64,000 nucleotides of DNA from Collinsella sp. AM34-10 (GTDB lineage: Bacteria; Actinomycetota; Coriobacteriia; Coriobacteriales; Coriobacteriaceae). This document shows, piece after piece, positions 8,336-15,942 of this stretch. A program made the translations under genes and the position numbers. Positions within the stretch are counted from its first letter, which is position 1. Every line of letters starts with the position of its first letter. The stretch covers positions 62,001 to 126,000 of the forward strand of contig NZ_QSIL01000001.1 of NCBI RefSeq assembly GCF_003469185.1, written 5' to 3'. The notes beneath the pieces were generated by a model, which saw only the letters and a list, made by a program, of their open reading frames with translations, had not been told where the DNA came from and did no database searches.

Positions 8336-8992
8336 CTAGCCTTCCTTGCGGACTTTTTGCAGGTAGCGGTAGACGCTGGGCTCCGAGATGCCCAGCGCGG
8401 CGGCGGCGCAGGCAACAGCGCCCTTGAGCATAAATACGCCGTTGCCGTTAAGGTGGCGAATAACGTCCACGCGATCGGCCTGCCCAAGCGAGGCGACATC
8501 CTGCCCGCGGCTTTCGAGCAACTCGGAAATACTGCGGTCGATGAGCTCCTGTGTAGACTCCGAAAGACTTTCGACCTCGATAGACGCGGGCTCCGCCTGC
8601 CTTGGCACAGCGTCAAAGCAGGCCATGAGCTGCTGGGCCATGGCGTTGATGGAGCGTACCGTGGAAAGGTCGGTGTTGACGCAGAGCATACCGACGATCT
8701 CGTTATCCTCGCGGATAAAGTACGTCGCTGACTCCAGCGTCTTGCCGCCGGCACCGCGCCCCTCGTAGCCCGTAATAAACGGCAGGTCGCGATACTTGGC
8801 GTCGTGCATGATCTTGAGTGCCAGATCGGTGGCGGGACCGCCGACCTTACGGCCGCTCACGATGCCGTTGCGAATATCGACGATGGCGTGGTCGGGATCC
8901 GAGAAATCGTGCAGCACGATTTCGCTGTTTTTGCCGAGTATCTGCTCCAGGAAATCGACCATCGGCAAAAAGCGACGTACGGTCTCGTTCAC
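8336..8992 (-). CDS. YheO/DauR-type PAS-HTH transcriptional regulator
   Basis: Predicted DNA-binding regulator of 218 aa. The N-terminal half is a YheO-like PAS domain (IVLHDFSDPDHAIVDIRNG, GRKVGGPATDLAL); the C-terminal half is a DauR-like helix-turn-helix (AAAALGISEPSVYRYLQKVRKEG). I place the start at a GTG at 8992, because AAAGGAG lies just upstream and the frame before it does not look like family sequence. It is divergent from the purine permease and the ssnA-xdhD genes, so it probably controls them. A second member of the family at 30845-31498 is divergent from the ygeX block. Confidence 0.85.
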   Translation of the reverse strand: MNETVRRFLPMVDFLEQILGKNSEIVLHDFSDPDHAIVDIRNGIVSGRKVGGPATDLALKIMHDAKYRDLPFITGYEGRGAGGKTLESATYFIREDNEIVGMLCVNTDLSTVRSINAMAQQLMACFDAVPRQAEPASIEVESLSESTQELIDRSISELLESRGQDVASLGQADRVDVIRHLNGNGVFMLKGAVACAAAALGISEPSVYRYLQKVRKEG

Positions 8993-9130
8993 GGGCAACT
9001 CCTTTGGGTGAAATCGGAAATGTTCATAACAATTTTTTCTCATGGTAACACGGTGTCTATTGACTCGCATATTCGCAGGTACATTGCGTAATACGGACGA
9101 GCGGTAGGAATTTGGCGGTAAACGGTCGAC

Positions 9131-9156
9131 CAAAATAAAAGTTAGATGTTATTTTG
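9131..9156. promoter_or_regulatory. Candidate operator between divergent regulator and permease
   Basis: CAAAATAA (9131-9138) and TTATTTTG (9149-9156) form a perfect 8-bp inverted repeat with a 10-base centre, about one helical turn. It lies mid-way in the 350-base divergent region. It suits a dimeric regulator such as the adjacent YheO-type protein; no experimental support is visible. Confidence 0.4.
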
Positions 9157-9228
9157 ACCAGACACTTTCTTGACCTGCGGAAATGCATTGCCTCAGCTCA
9201 AGAATAGTCTGATAACAAAAAATTATTA

Positions 9229-9257
9229 TTGAGAATGAGAATCATCTTTAATACGAT
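9229..9257 (+). promoter_or_regulatory. Permease promoter overlapped by a Fur-box-like sequence
   Basis: TTGAGA (9229-9234), a 17-base spacer and TACGAT (9252-9257) form a promoter-like pair. The spacer holds GAGAATGAGAATCATCTTT (9231-9249), which matches the classical 19-bp Fur box at about 14 positions, including AATGAGAATCAT. Binding there would block the promoter, so iron control of the purine uptake gene is possible. Confidence 0.45.
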
Positions 9258-9344
9258 ATGCAACGAAGGCACAACCTCACCCCCGCACTGCGTCACAATA
9301 GAGCGTTAGATGCGAAAACAACTACTTCGAGGATTGGTGGTCAA

Positions 9345-10739
9345 ATGGCCCAGGAGACGGTTACGAACGGCACTGAAGCCCTGTTCACTCGCGAAGGCAT
9401 GCCGCCCGTTAAGGAAATGATCCCGTGTGCCCTTCAGCACGTACTGGCATCGTTTGCCGGCATTATTACCCCGGCGGTCATCATGGCCGGCGTCTACGGC
9501 TTTAATAGCCAGCAGAGCACCGACATCATTCAGGTTGCGCTTATTCTTTCGGCAATCGACACGGCCCTTCAGGCCTTCGCTCCCTTCCGTCGCATCGGCG
9601 GCGGCCTGCCCATCGTCATGGGCGTTTCGTTCGCGTTCCTGCCGGCCCTGCAGGCCATGGGCGCCTCGGGCTTTAGCTTTGGTGCGCTGCTGGGCGGCGA
9701 GATTGTCGGCGGTGCCGTCGCGGTCCTCTTTGGTTTGGCCTACAGCAAGATTAAGTGGCTGTTCCCGCCCGTCGTGACCGGTACGGTTATCTTCTCCATC
9801 GGCGTTTCGCTGTATCCCACGGCCGTCAAGTATATGGCTGGCGGCATGGGCACGCCGCTGTGGGGCACCCCGCAGGCCTGGTGTGTCGCTCTTATCACCT
9901 TCGCCGTGGTCTTTGCGCTCGCCAACTTTGGCAAGGGCACGCTCAAGCTGGGATCCGTGTTCTTTGGCATGATCGTTGGCATGATTGTCTCCATCCCCTT
10001 TGGCATGATCGACTTCTCCAGCGTTGCTACCGCTCAGGTCTTCGCCCTTCCCAAGCTCATGCCCTACGCGCTCGAGTTTGATCCCGAGGTCTGCATTACC
10101 CTCGCCGTCGTGTTCCCCATGGTTGCCATCCAGGTTATCGGTGACGTCTCCGCCGCCTGCCTGGGCTCTATCGACCGTATGCCCACCGAGCGCGAGCTCT
10201 CCGGCGCTATCGTGTCCCAGGGCCTCACCTCTATGGTCGGCGGCCTGCTGGGCGGTCTTCCCACCAGCGCCCTTGGCCAGAACGTGGGCATCATCTGCTC
10301 CAACAAGGTCGTCAACAAGTGGGTCTTTGTGATCATCGCGGCCGTCTTTGCCATCGCCGGTCTGTTCCCGCAGCTCTCTGCCGTTCTTTCCGCTATCCCG
10401 CAGCCCGTCATCGGCGGCGCGACCGTCGGCGTCTTTGGCACCATCACCATGAACGGCGTGCGCATGTTCACCCGCGAGGGCCTCACGCAGCGCACTACCA
10501 CCATCGTTGGTACCTCCGTCGTCTTTGGCCTGGGTATCTGGATGGCCAGCGGTTGCCTTGCCGGTGAGGGTATGCCCACCTGGGTGCCCACCGTCATCGG
10601 CTCCAATGCTGTAACCCCCACCGCCATCATGGCCATTGTCCTTAACCTGATCCTTCCGCAGACGCCGGTCGTGGCTCAGCACATCGATGCTGCCAAGGAC
10701 GCTGCCGTGGATCTGGTCTTGCCCGAGAGCAAGAAGTAA
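9345..10739 (+). CDS. NCS2-family purine (xanthine/urate-type) permease, copy 1
   Basis: Integral membrane symporter of the nucleobase:cation symporter-2 family, 464 aa with about 12-14 hydrophobic segments. Family marks are QHVLASFAGIITPAVI near residue 30, GLPIVMGVSFAFLPALQAMG, and the NCS2 signature region GLLGGLPTSALGQNVGII. The ATG at 9345 is preferred over an upstream one at 9258, because MAQETVTNGTEALF... begins like the copy at 41000 (MAESAAGDALFERTG). It is followed by ssnA-ygfK-ferredoxin-xdhD, so its substrate is probably a purine. Which purine is not decidable here. Confidence 0.9.
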   Translation: MAQETVTNGTEALFTREGMPPVKEMIPCALQHVLASFAGIITPAVIMAGVYGFNSQQSTDIIQVALILSAIDTALQAFAPFRRIGGGLPIVMGVSFAFLPALQAMGASGFSFGALLGGEIVGGAVAVLFGLAYSKIKWLFPPVVTGTVIFSIGVSLYPTAVKYMAGGMGTPLWGTPQAWCVALITFAVVFALANFGKGTLKLGSVFFGMIVGMIVSIPFGMIDFSSVATAQVFALPKLMPYALEFDPEVCITLAVVFPMVAIQVIGDVSAACLGSIDRMPTERELSGAIVSQGLTSMVGGLLGGLPTSALGQNVGIICSNKVVNKWVFVIIAAVFAIAGLFPQLSAVLSAIPQPVIGGATVGVFGTITMNGVRMFTREGLTQRTTTIVGTSVVFGLGIWMASGCLAGEGMPTWVPTVIGSNAVTPTAIMAIVLNLILPQTPVVAQHIDAAKDAAVDLVLPESKK

Positions 10740-10756
10740 CCAATTCGGTGCTATTT

Positions 10757-10907
10757 GTCGGCGGACGTATCGCCTCGTCCGCCGACGTCATGCGGCGCCA
10801 AGCCGCACTTCAAAGGGTTTGTCCCTTTGGTGAAGCGTTGACGGGAGAGGGCCCGTTTCCGGTGTAGGCCGGCGCTTCGCACTCCGCCATGTCAGAGGTG
10901 TCAAACC
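10757..10907 (+). other. Structured leader upstream of ssnA
   Basis: The gap before ssnA contains a run of stems. There is a perfect 10-bp hairpin (10757-10766 with 10777-10786) and a TGCGGC/GCCGCA hairpin (about 10790-10806). A CTTCAAAGGG...CCCTTTGGTGAAG stem and further G+C-rich complementary blocks follow. None is followed by a T-run. It could end the permease message, or act as a structured 5' leader for ssnA. It matches no riboswitch class I can recognise by eye. Confidence 0.4.
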
Positions 10908-10934
10908 CCGCCTCTGATGTTGAAGGGAGCATCC

Positions 10935-12290
10935 ATGCTTCTGGTCGCTAACGGTTCCGTCTTTACCCGCAACGCTCAGACCCCGTTCATTCCAAACGGT
11001 GCGGTCGCCATTGACGGAGATACGATCGTCGAAGTGGGCCCCGAGTGCGAGCTCAAGGCCAAGTACCCGGATGCCGAGTACGTCGACGCCCAGGGCAACC
11101 TCATCATGCCCGGACTCATCAACTGCCACACCCACATCTACTCGGGTCTGGCCCGCGGCCTTGCCATCAAGGGCTGCAACCCCACCAACTTCCTGGAGAA
11201 TCTTGAGCAGCAGTGGTGGAAGATCGACGACAACCTGACGCTCGACGGCACCAAGGCCAGCGCCTATGCCACGATTCTTGACTCCATCCGCGATGGCGTC
11301 ACCACGATCTTCGATCACCATGCGAGCTTCTGCGAGATCCCGGGAAGCCTCTTTACCATTAAGGATGCCGCGCAGGAGCTGGGCATGCGTTCGTGCCTGT
11401 GCTACGAGGTCTCCGATCGTCGCGGCCAGGAAAAATGCGACCAGGCCATTGCCGAGAACGCCGAGTTTGCCCAGTGGGCCGCCAAGGAGCGTCGCGATAA
11501 CGATAACCACATGATCGCCGCCATGTTTGGCGGTCACGCCACCTTTACGCTGTCGGACGAGACCATGGACAAGATGGCCGAGGCCAACAACGGCCTGACC
11601 GGCTTCCACATCCATGTGTGCGAGGGCATGAACGACGTGTGGGACTCCCGCCTCAACCGCGGCGGCATCAGCCCCGTCGAGCGCCTACTGCAGCACAACC
11701 TGCTGGGTCCCGACACCATGCTCGGCCACTGCATCCACGTGACGCCTGCCGAGATGGATATCGTCAAGGAGTCCGGCACCTGGCTCGTCAACAACCCCGA
11801 ATCCAATATGGGCAACGCCGTGGGCTGCGCCCCCGTGCTCGAGTTCTTCCGCCGCGGTATCCCCGTGTGCATGGGCACCGACGCCTACACCCACGATATG
11901 CTCGAGAGCCTCAAGGTCTTCCTGATCATTCAGCGCCACAACGCCGCCATGCCCAACGTGGGCTGGTGCGAGGCCATGACGATGCTGTTCGAGAACAACG
12001 CCAAGATGGCGAGCAAGTACTTCGATCGCAAACTCGGCGTGCTCGAGGCCGGCGCCGCCGCCGACGTCATCGTTATGGACTACAAGCCCTTTACGCCGCT
12101 GAGCGAGGAGAACATCGACGGCCACATGCTCTTTGGCATGATGGGCAAAAACTGCCGCACCACCATCATCAACGGTCGTGTCCTGTACAAGGATCGCGAG
12201 TTTGTCGGTATCGATGAGGACAAGATCAACGCGTGGACCATGGCCGAGTCCAAGAAGCTCTGGAGCACGCTCAACGATCGCGTGTACTAA
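10935..12290 (+). CDS. ssnA: SsnA-type amidohydrolase/aminohydrolase
   Basis: Metal-dependent amidohydrolase (451 aa) of the SsnA family, part of the conserved anaerobic purine-degradation gene set. The metal site is visible as NCHTHIYSG (residues ~63-71), with further histidines in GFHIHVCEG and GHCIHV and the Asp in CMGTDAYTHDM. Its exact reaction in purine catabolism (deamination or ring opening) is not readable from sequence. The ATG at 10935 follows GAAGGGAGC. It heads ssnA-ygfK-ferredoxin-xdhD. Confidence 0.9.
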   Translation: MLLVANGSVFTRNAQTPFIPNGAVAIDGDTIVEVGPECELKAKYPDAEYVDAQGNLIMPGLINCHTHIYSGLARGLAIKGCNPTNFLENLEQQWWKIDDNLTLDGTKASAYATILDSIRDGVTTIFDHHASFCEIPGSLFTIKDAAQELGMRSCLCYEVSDRRGQEKCDQAIAENAEFAQWAAKERRDNDNHMIAAMFGGHATFTLSDETMDKMAEANNGLTGFHIHVCEGMNDVWDSRLNRGGISPVERLLQHNLLGPDTMLGHCIHVTPAEMDIVKESGTWLVNNPESNMGNAVGCAPVLEFFRRGIPVCMGTDAYTHDMLESLKVFLIIQRHNAAMPNVGWCEAMTMLFENNAKMASKYFDRKLGVLEAGAAADVIVMDYKPFTPLSEENIDGHMLFGMMGKNCRTTIINGRVLYKDREFVGIDEDKINAWTMAESKKLWSTLNDRVY

Positions 12291-12305
12291 TCCAACTGGA
12301 GATTC

Positions 12306-12341
12306 GCGCGCGTCGGATGTTTCGCCGCATCCGGCGCGCGC
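12306..12341 (+). other. Strong hairpin between ssnA and ygfK
   Basis: A 14-bp stem (12306-12319 with 12328-12341, one G-U pair) with an 8-base loop lies 15 bases after the ssnA stop. No T-run follows, so it is more likely an mRNA stability or processing element, or a partial attenuator, than a terminator. Confidence 0.55.
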
Positions 12342-12439
12342 ATAGGCGGCCTCCGCGGGGTCGCCGGCGCTGTGCTAGCGCTACACCGTATTTGCGCCCG
12401 TCGCGCGGTCTCGCCGGGCGTTACAGAGAGGAGCTCATT

Positions 12440-15439
12440 ATGAGCGACATTATGAGGCCGATCCCGTTTTCGCAGCTGATGAACTGGATCATCGAGGAGC
12501 ACAAGACCCAGGACGCCATCTTTGGCGTGCGCAAGATGGTCACGACCAACCAGGAGGGCGCGCTTCCCATTTTTGACGAGCGCATCGAGACCCCGTTTGG
12601 CCCGGCCGCCGGTCCCAATACGCAGCTTGCCCAGAACATCGTGGCCTCCTACGTTGCCGGTTCCCGCTTCTTTGAGCTCAAGACCGTCCAGGTTATGGAC
12701 GGCGAGGAGCTCTCCAAGTGTGTGAACAAACCCTGCATTGTGGCGCAGGACGAGTGCTACAACTGCGAGTGGTCGACCGAGCTCGAGGTTCCGCAGGCCT
12801 TTGCCGAGTACGTGAAGGCATGGTTTGCCTGCCACCTGATCGCTCGCGAGTACGGCCTGGGCAGCCCGGACGGCTTTGTCTTCAACATGTCCGTGGGTTA
12901 TGACCTGGAGGGCATCAAGAGCCCCAAGGTCGACGCCTACATCGAGGGCATGAAGGATGCCAGCGGCTCCGAGGTTTGGAACGAGTGCCGCACGTGGGCG
13001 CTCGCTAACCTGGACAAGTTTGAGCATGTCGATGCCGCGTTTGTCGAGTCCATCCCGGCGCGCGTCTCCAACTCCATCACCGAGTCCACGCTGCATGGCT
13101 GCCCGCCGGCGGAGATCGAGCGCATCGCGACCTATCTGATCACCGAGAAGGGCCTCAACACCTACATCAAGTGCAACCCCACGCTGCTGGGCTATGAGTT
13201 TGCCCGTCAGCGTCTGAACGAGCTGGGCTTTGACTACATCGTCTTCGACGATACGCACTTCCGCGAGGACCTGCAGTGGACCGCCGCCGTGCCCATGTTC
13301 GAGCGCCTGATTGCCCTGTGCGCCGAGCGCGGCCTGGAGTTTGGCGTCAAGCTGACCAACACGTTCCCCGTCGACGTGACGAGGAACGAGCTGCCCTCCA
13401 CCGAGATGTACATGTCGGGCCGTTCGCTGTTCTCGCTGACCATCGAGGCCGCCCGTCGCATTACCGAGCAGTTCGATGGCAAGCTGCGCATCAGCTACTC
13501 CGGCGGTGCCACGGTCTACAACATCCGCGCCCTGTACGATGCCGGCATTTGGCCCGTTACCCTGGCGACCGACGTGCTCAAGCCCGGCGGCTACGAGCGC
13601 TTTAGCCAGATGGCCGGCGAGTTCACCGACCTGGACGGCAAGCCGTTCGAGGGTATTTCGCTCGAGGCCGTGACCGCGATTCAGACCAACTCGCTCACCA
13701 ACCCGCTCTACAAGAAGCCGCTGCGCCCGCTGCCCGACCGCAAGGTCGCCGGCAAGAGCCCGCTTTCCGACTGCTTTACCACGCCGTGCCGCACGAGCTG
13801 CCCCATCCAGCAGGATATTCCCGCCTACCTGGCGGCTGTTGACGAGGGCCGCTACGAGGATGCACTCAACATCATCATCGAGCGTAACGCCCTGCCGTTC
13901 ATTACCGGCACCATCTGCCCGCATCCCTGCGGCCGTGCCTGCGAGCGTGCATTTTACGAGCCCGAAGGCGCCCAGATTCGCGCCAGCAAGCTCAAGGCCG
14001 CCCGCGAGGCCATGACTGCCGTGCTGCCCAAGCTGCGCGCCCAAGCGACCGCCAACGACGGCGAGCGCAACGTTGCCGTTATCGGCGGCGGCCCGGCCGG
14101 TCTGGCAACGGCGTTCTTCCTGACGCGTGCCGGCGTGCCTGTCACCATCTTTGAGGCCCGCGACTCGCTCGGCGGCGTGGTCCGTCACGTGATCCCCGAG
14201 TTCCGCATCTCGAGCGACGATATCTCCCACGATGCCGAGCTCTGCCTGGCCTTTGGCGCCAAGGTGCAGCTTAACGCCCGCGTGGAGTCCATTGACGAGC
14301 TCAAGGCCCAGGGCTTTACCGACGTGGTCGTGGCCACCGGTGCCTGGATGCCCGGCTCTGCGGGCTTGGGCGAGGGTGCCGAGCTCGACGTGCTGGAGTT
14401 CCTCGAGGCCGCCAAGAAGGGCGAGAAGCTCGAGCTGGGCGAGGACGTCGTGGTCATTGGCGCTGGCAACACCGCCATGGACGCCGCCCGCGTGGCCAAG
14501 CGCCTGGCTGGTGTGAAGAACGTGCGCCTGGTGTATCGCCGCACCAAGAAGCAGATGCCCGCCGACGAGGAAGAGCTCGATCTTGCTCTTGCCGACGGCG
14601 TTGAGTTTTGCGAGCTGCTGGCGCCCAAGGCACTCAACGGCGCCGTGCTGACCTGCGATGTTATGGAGCTTGGCGAGCCGGATGCAAGCGGCCGTCGCAG
14701 TCCTGTCGCCACGGGCGAGACCGTCGAGCTTCCCGCCACCACGGCGATCTGCGCCGTGGGCGAGAGCATCGACGCCAGCCTGTACGATGCCGCGGGCGTC
14801 GAGCACGACCGTCGCGGCCGCCTTGCCGCCACCTCCACCGGCGTCGAGGGCGTCTGGGCTGCGGGCGACTGTCGCCGCGGTCCTGCCACCGTGGTCGAGG
14901 CTATCGCCGATGCCGCCGAGGTCGCCCGTGCCATCGCCGGTGTGGACTTTAACAAGTACGCCGACCAGAATGCTCAGGCCGGTCGCGAGGACACCTGCTA
15001 CGAGCGCAAGGGGTCGCTGTGCCGCGACAAGCGCAACTGCACCAAGACCCGCTGCCTGGGCTGCGGCTCGGTGTGCGAGGTCTGTTGCGACGTGTGCCCC
15101 AACCGCGCCAACGTTGCCATTAAGGTGCCGGGCCTGGACAAGCATCAGGTGGTACATGTCGACGGCATGTGCAACGAGTGCGGCAACTGCGCCGTGTTCT
15201 GCCCCTACCAGGAGGGTCGCCCCTACAAGGACAAGCTCACCCTGTTCTGGAGCGAGGAGGACATGGAGAACTCCGAGAACGAGGGCTTCCTGGCCGTGGA
15301 CGAGGACCACTTTAAGGTCCGCGTCGCCGGCACGGTCCGCACCGTCTCGGTCGATGCCGTCAACACCGGCCTTCCCGAGGCCGTCCGCCTGACCATCAGG
15401 GCTGTGCGCGACAGCTATCCGTATCTTCTTAAGAAATAG
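12440..15439 (+). CDS. ygfK: YgfK-type iron-sulfur flavoprotein (annotated as putative selenate reductase subunit)
   Basis: Large redox protein of 999 aa, close to the E. coli YgfK length. It has an N-terminal dihydropyrimidine/dihydroorotate dehydrogenase-like part (residues ~1-430). A GltD-like cysteine segment follows (CPIQQDIPAYL near 454; CPHPCGRACE near 495), then a FAD/NAD(P) Rossmann domain (VIGGGPAGLATAFFLTRAG near 547; VIGAGNTAMDAARVAKR near 674). The C-terminal ferredoxin part has cysteine clusters near 872 and 910. It probably moves electrons between NAD(P)H, ferredoxin and a purine intermediate. Reductive dearomatisation of the purine ring is an inference from the gene set. It lies 11 bases before the ferredoxin gene. 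Confidence 0.9.
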   Translation: MSDIMRPIPFSQLMNWIIEEHKTQDAIFGVRKMVTTNQEGALPIFDERIETPFGPAAGPNTQLAQNIVASYVAGSRFFELKTVQVMDGEELSKCVNKPCIVAQDECYNCEWSTELEVPQAFAEYVKAWFACHLIAREYGLGSPDGFVFNMSVGYDLEGIKSPKVDAYIEGMKDASGSEVWNECRTWALANLDKFEHVDAAFVESIPARVSNSITESTLHGCPPAEIERIATYLITEKGLNTYIKCNPTLLGYEFARQRLNELGFDYIVFDDTHFREDLQWTAAVPMFERLIALCAERGLEFGVKLTNTFPVDVTRNELPSTEMYMSGRSLFSLTIEAARRITEQFDGKLRISYSGGATVYNIRALYDAGIWPVTLATDVLKPGGYERFSQMAGEFTDLDGKPFEGISLEAVTAIQTNSLTNPLYKKPLRPLPDRKVAGKSPLSDCFTTPCRTSCPIQQDIPAYLAAVDEGRYEDALNIIIERNALPFITGTICPHPCGRACERAFYEPEGAQIRASKLKAAREAMTAVLPKLRAQATANDGERNVAVIGGGPAGLATAFFLTRAGVPVTIFEARDSLGGVVRHVIPEFRISSDDISHDAELCLAFGAKVQLNARVESIDELKAQGFTDVVVATGAWMPGSAGLGEGAELDVLEFLEAAKKGEKLELGEDVVVIGAGNTAMDAARVAKRLAGVKNVRLVYRRTKKQMPADEEELDLALADGVEFCELLAPKALNGAVLTCDVMELGEPDASGRRSPVATGETVELPATTAICAVGESIDASLYDAAGVEHDRRGRLAATSTGVEGVWAAGDCRRGPATVVEAIADAAEVARAIAGVDFNKYADQNAQAGREDTCYERKGSLCRDKRNCTKTRCLGCGSVCEVCCDVCPNRANVAIKVPGLDKHQVVHVDGMCNECGNCAVFCPYQEGRPYKDKLTLFWSEEDMENSENEGFLAVDEDHFKVRVAGTVRTVSVDAVNTGLPEAVRLTIRAVRDSYPYLLKK

Positions 15440-15450
15440 GCGAGTCTCTT

Positions 15451-15930
15451 ATGGCCAAATCCATTCAACATAACGTGGCCTACGTTGCCTGCGGAAGCGG
15501 TTGTGCCTCCGCAGGCGGCAACGCCCGCTGCAGCGAAGGCTGCATTGGCTGTGGCGCCTGCGTCACGGCCTGCCCCCACGGCGCCATTGCGCTGGTCGAT
15601 GGCATCGCCCGCGTGGATCGCTCCAAGTGCACGGGCTGTGGCCTGTGCGGCATGGCGTGCCCGCAGCGCGTGATTGCCTTCGTTCCCGGCTACCAGAACA
15701 TCCTGGTGCGCTGCAACAACACCGATAAGGGCGCCATCGCCCGCAAGATTTGCGACACGAGCTGCATCGGTTGCGGCATGTGCGCCAAAAAGTGCCCCGC
15801 CGGCGCTATCCGCATCGAGGACAACTGCGCCCATATCGATGGTACGGACTGCCTGTCGTGCGGCATGTGCGCCGTCGTCTGCCCGCATGGCGCCATTCAC
15901 GACCGCACCGGCATCGCCGCCGGCGTGTAG
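15451..15930 (+). CDS. Polyferredoxin with four 4Fe-4S cluster motifs
   Basis: Small electron carrier of 159 aa. Four ferredoxin-type motifs are readable: CIGCGACVTACP, CTGCGLCGMACP, CIGCGMCAKKCP and CLSCGMCAVVCP, arranged as two bacterial 2[4Fe-4S] ferredoxin units with an RnfB-like middle. Extra cysteines lie near the N-terminus. It sits between ygfK and xdhD with 11-12-base gaps on both sides, so it very likely connects the two enzymes. No FAD-binding subunit of xanthine dehydrogenase is encoded next to them, which makes this carrier the likely route for electrons. Confidence 0.9.
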   Translation: MAKSIQHNVAYVACGSGCASAGGNARCSEGCIGCGACVTACPHGAIALVDGIARVDRSKCTGCGLCGMACPQRVIAFVPGYQNILVRCNNTDKGAIARKICDTSCIGCGMCAKKCPAGAIRIEDNCAHIDGTDCLSCGMCAVVCPHGAIHDRTGIAAGV

Positions 15931-15942
15931 AAGGGAATCACC

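Noticed and set aside
9258..9344. An earlier start for the first NCS2 permease
   Set aside because: The extra 29 residues do not match the family, overlap the promoter region, and lack a ribosome binding site.
12287..15310. A 1007-codon open frame on the minus strand opposite ygfK
   Set aside because: It is the mirror of a strongly C/G-third-position gene, which removes stop codons from the opposite strand. The translation is His/Gly/Leu/Val-rich without any domain, and the plus-strand gene is certain.
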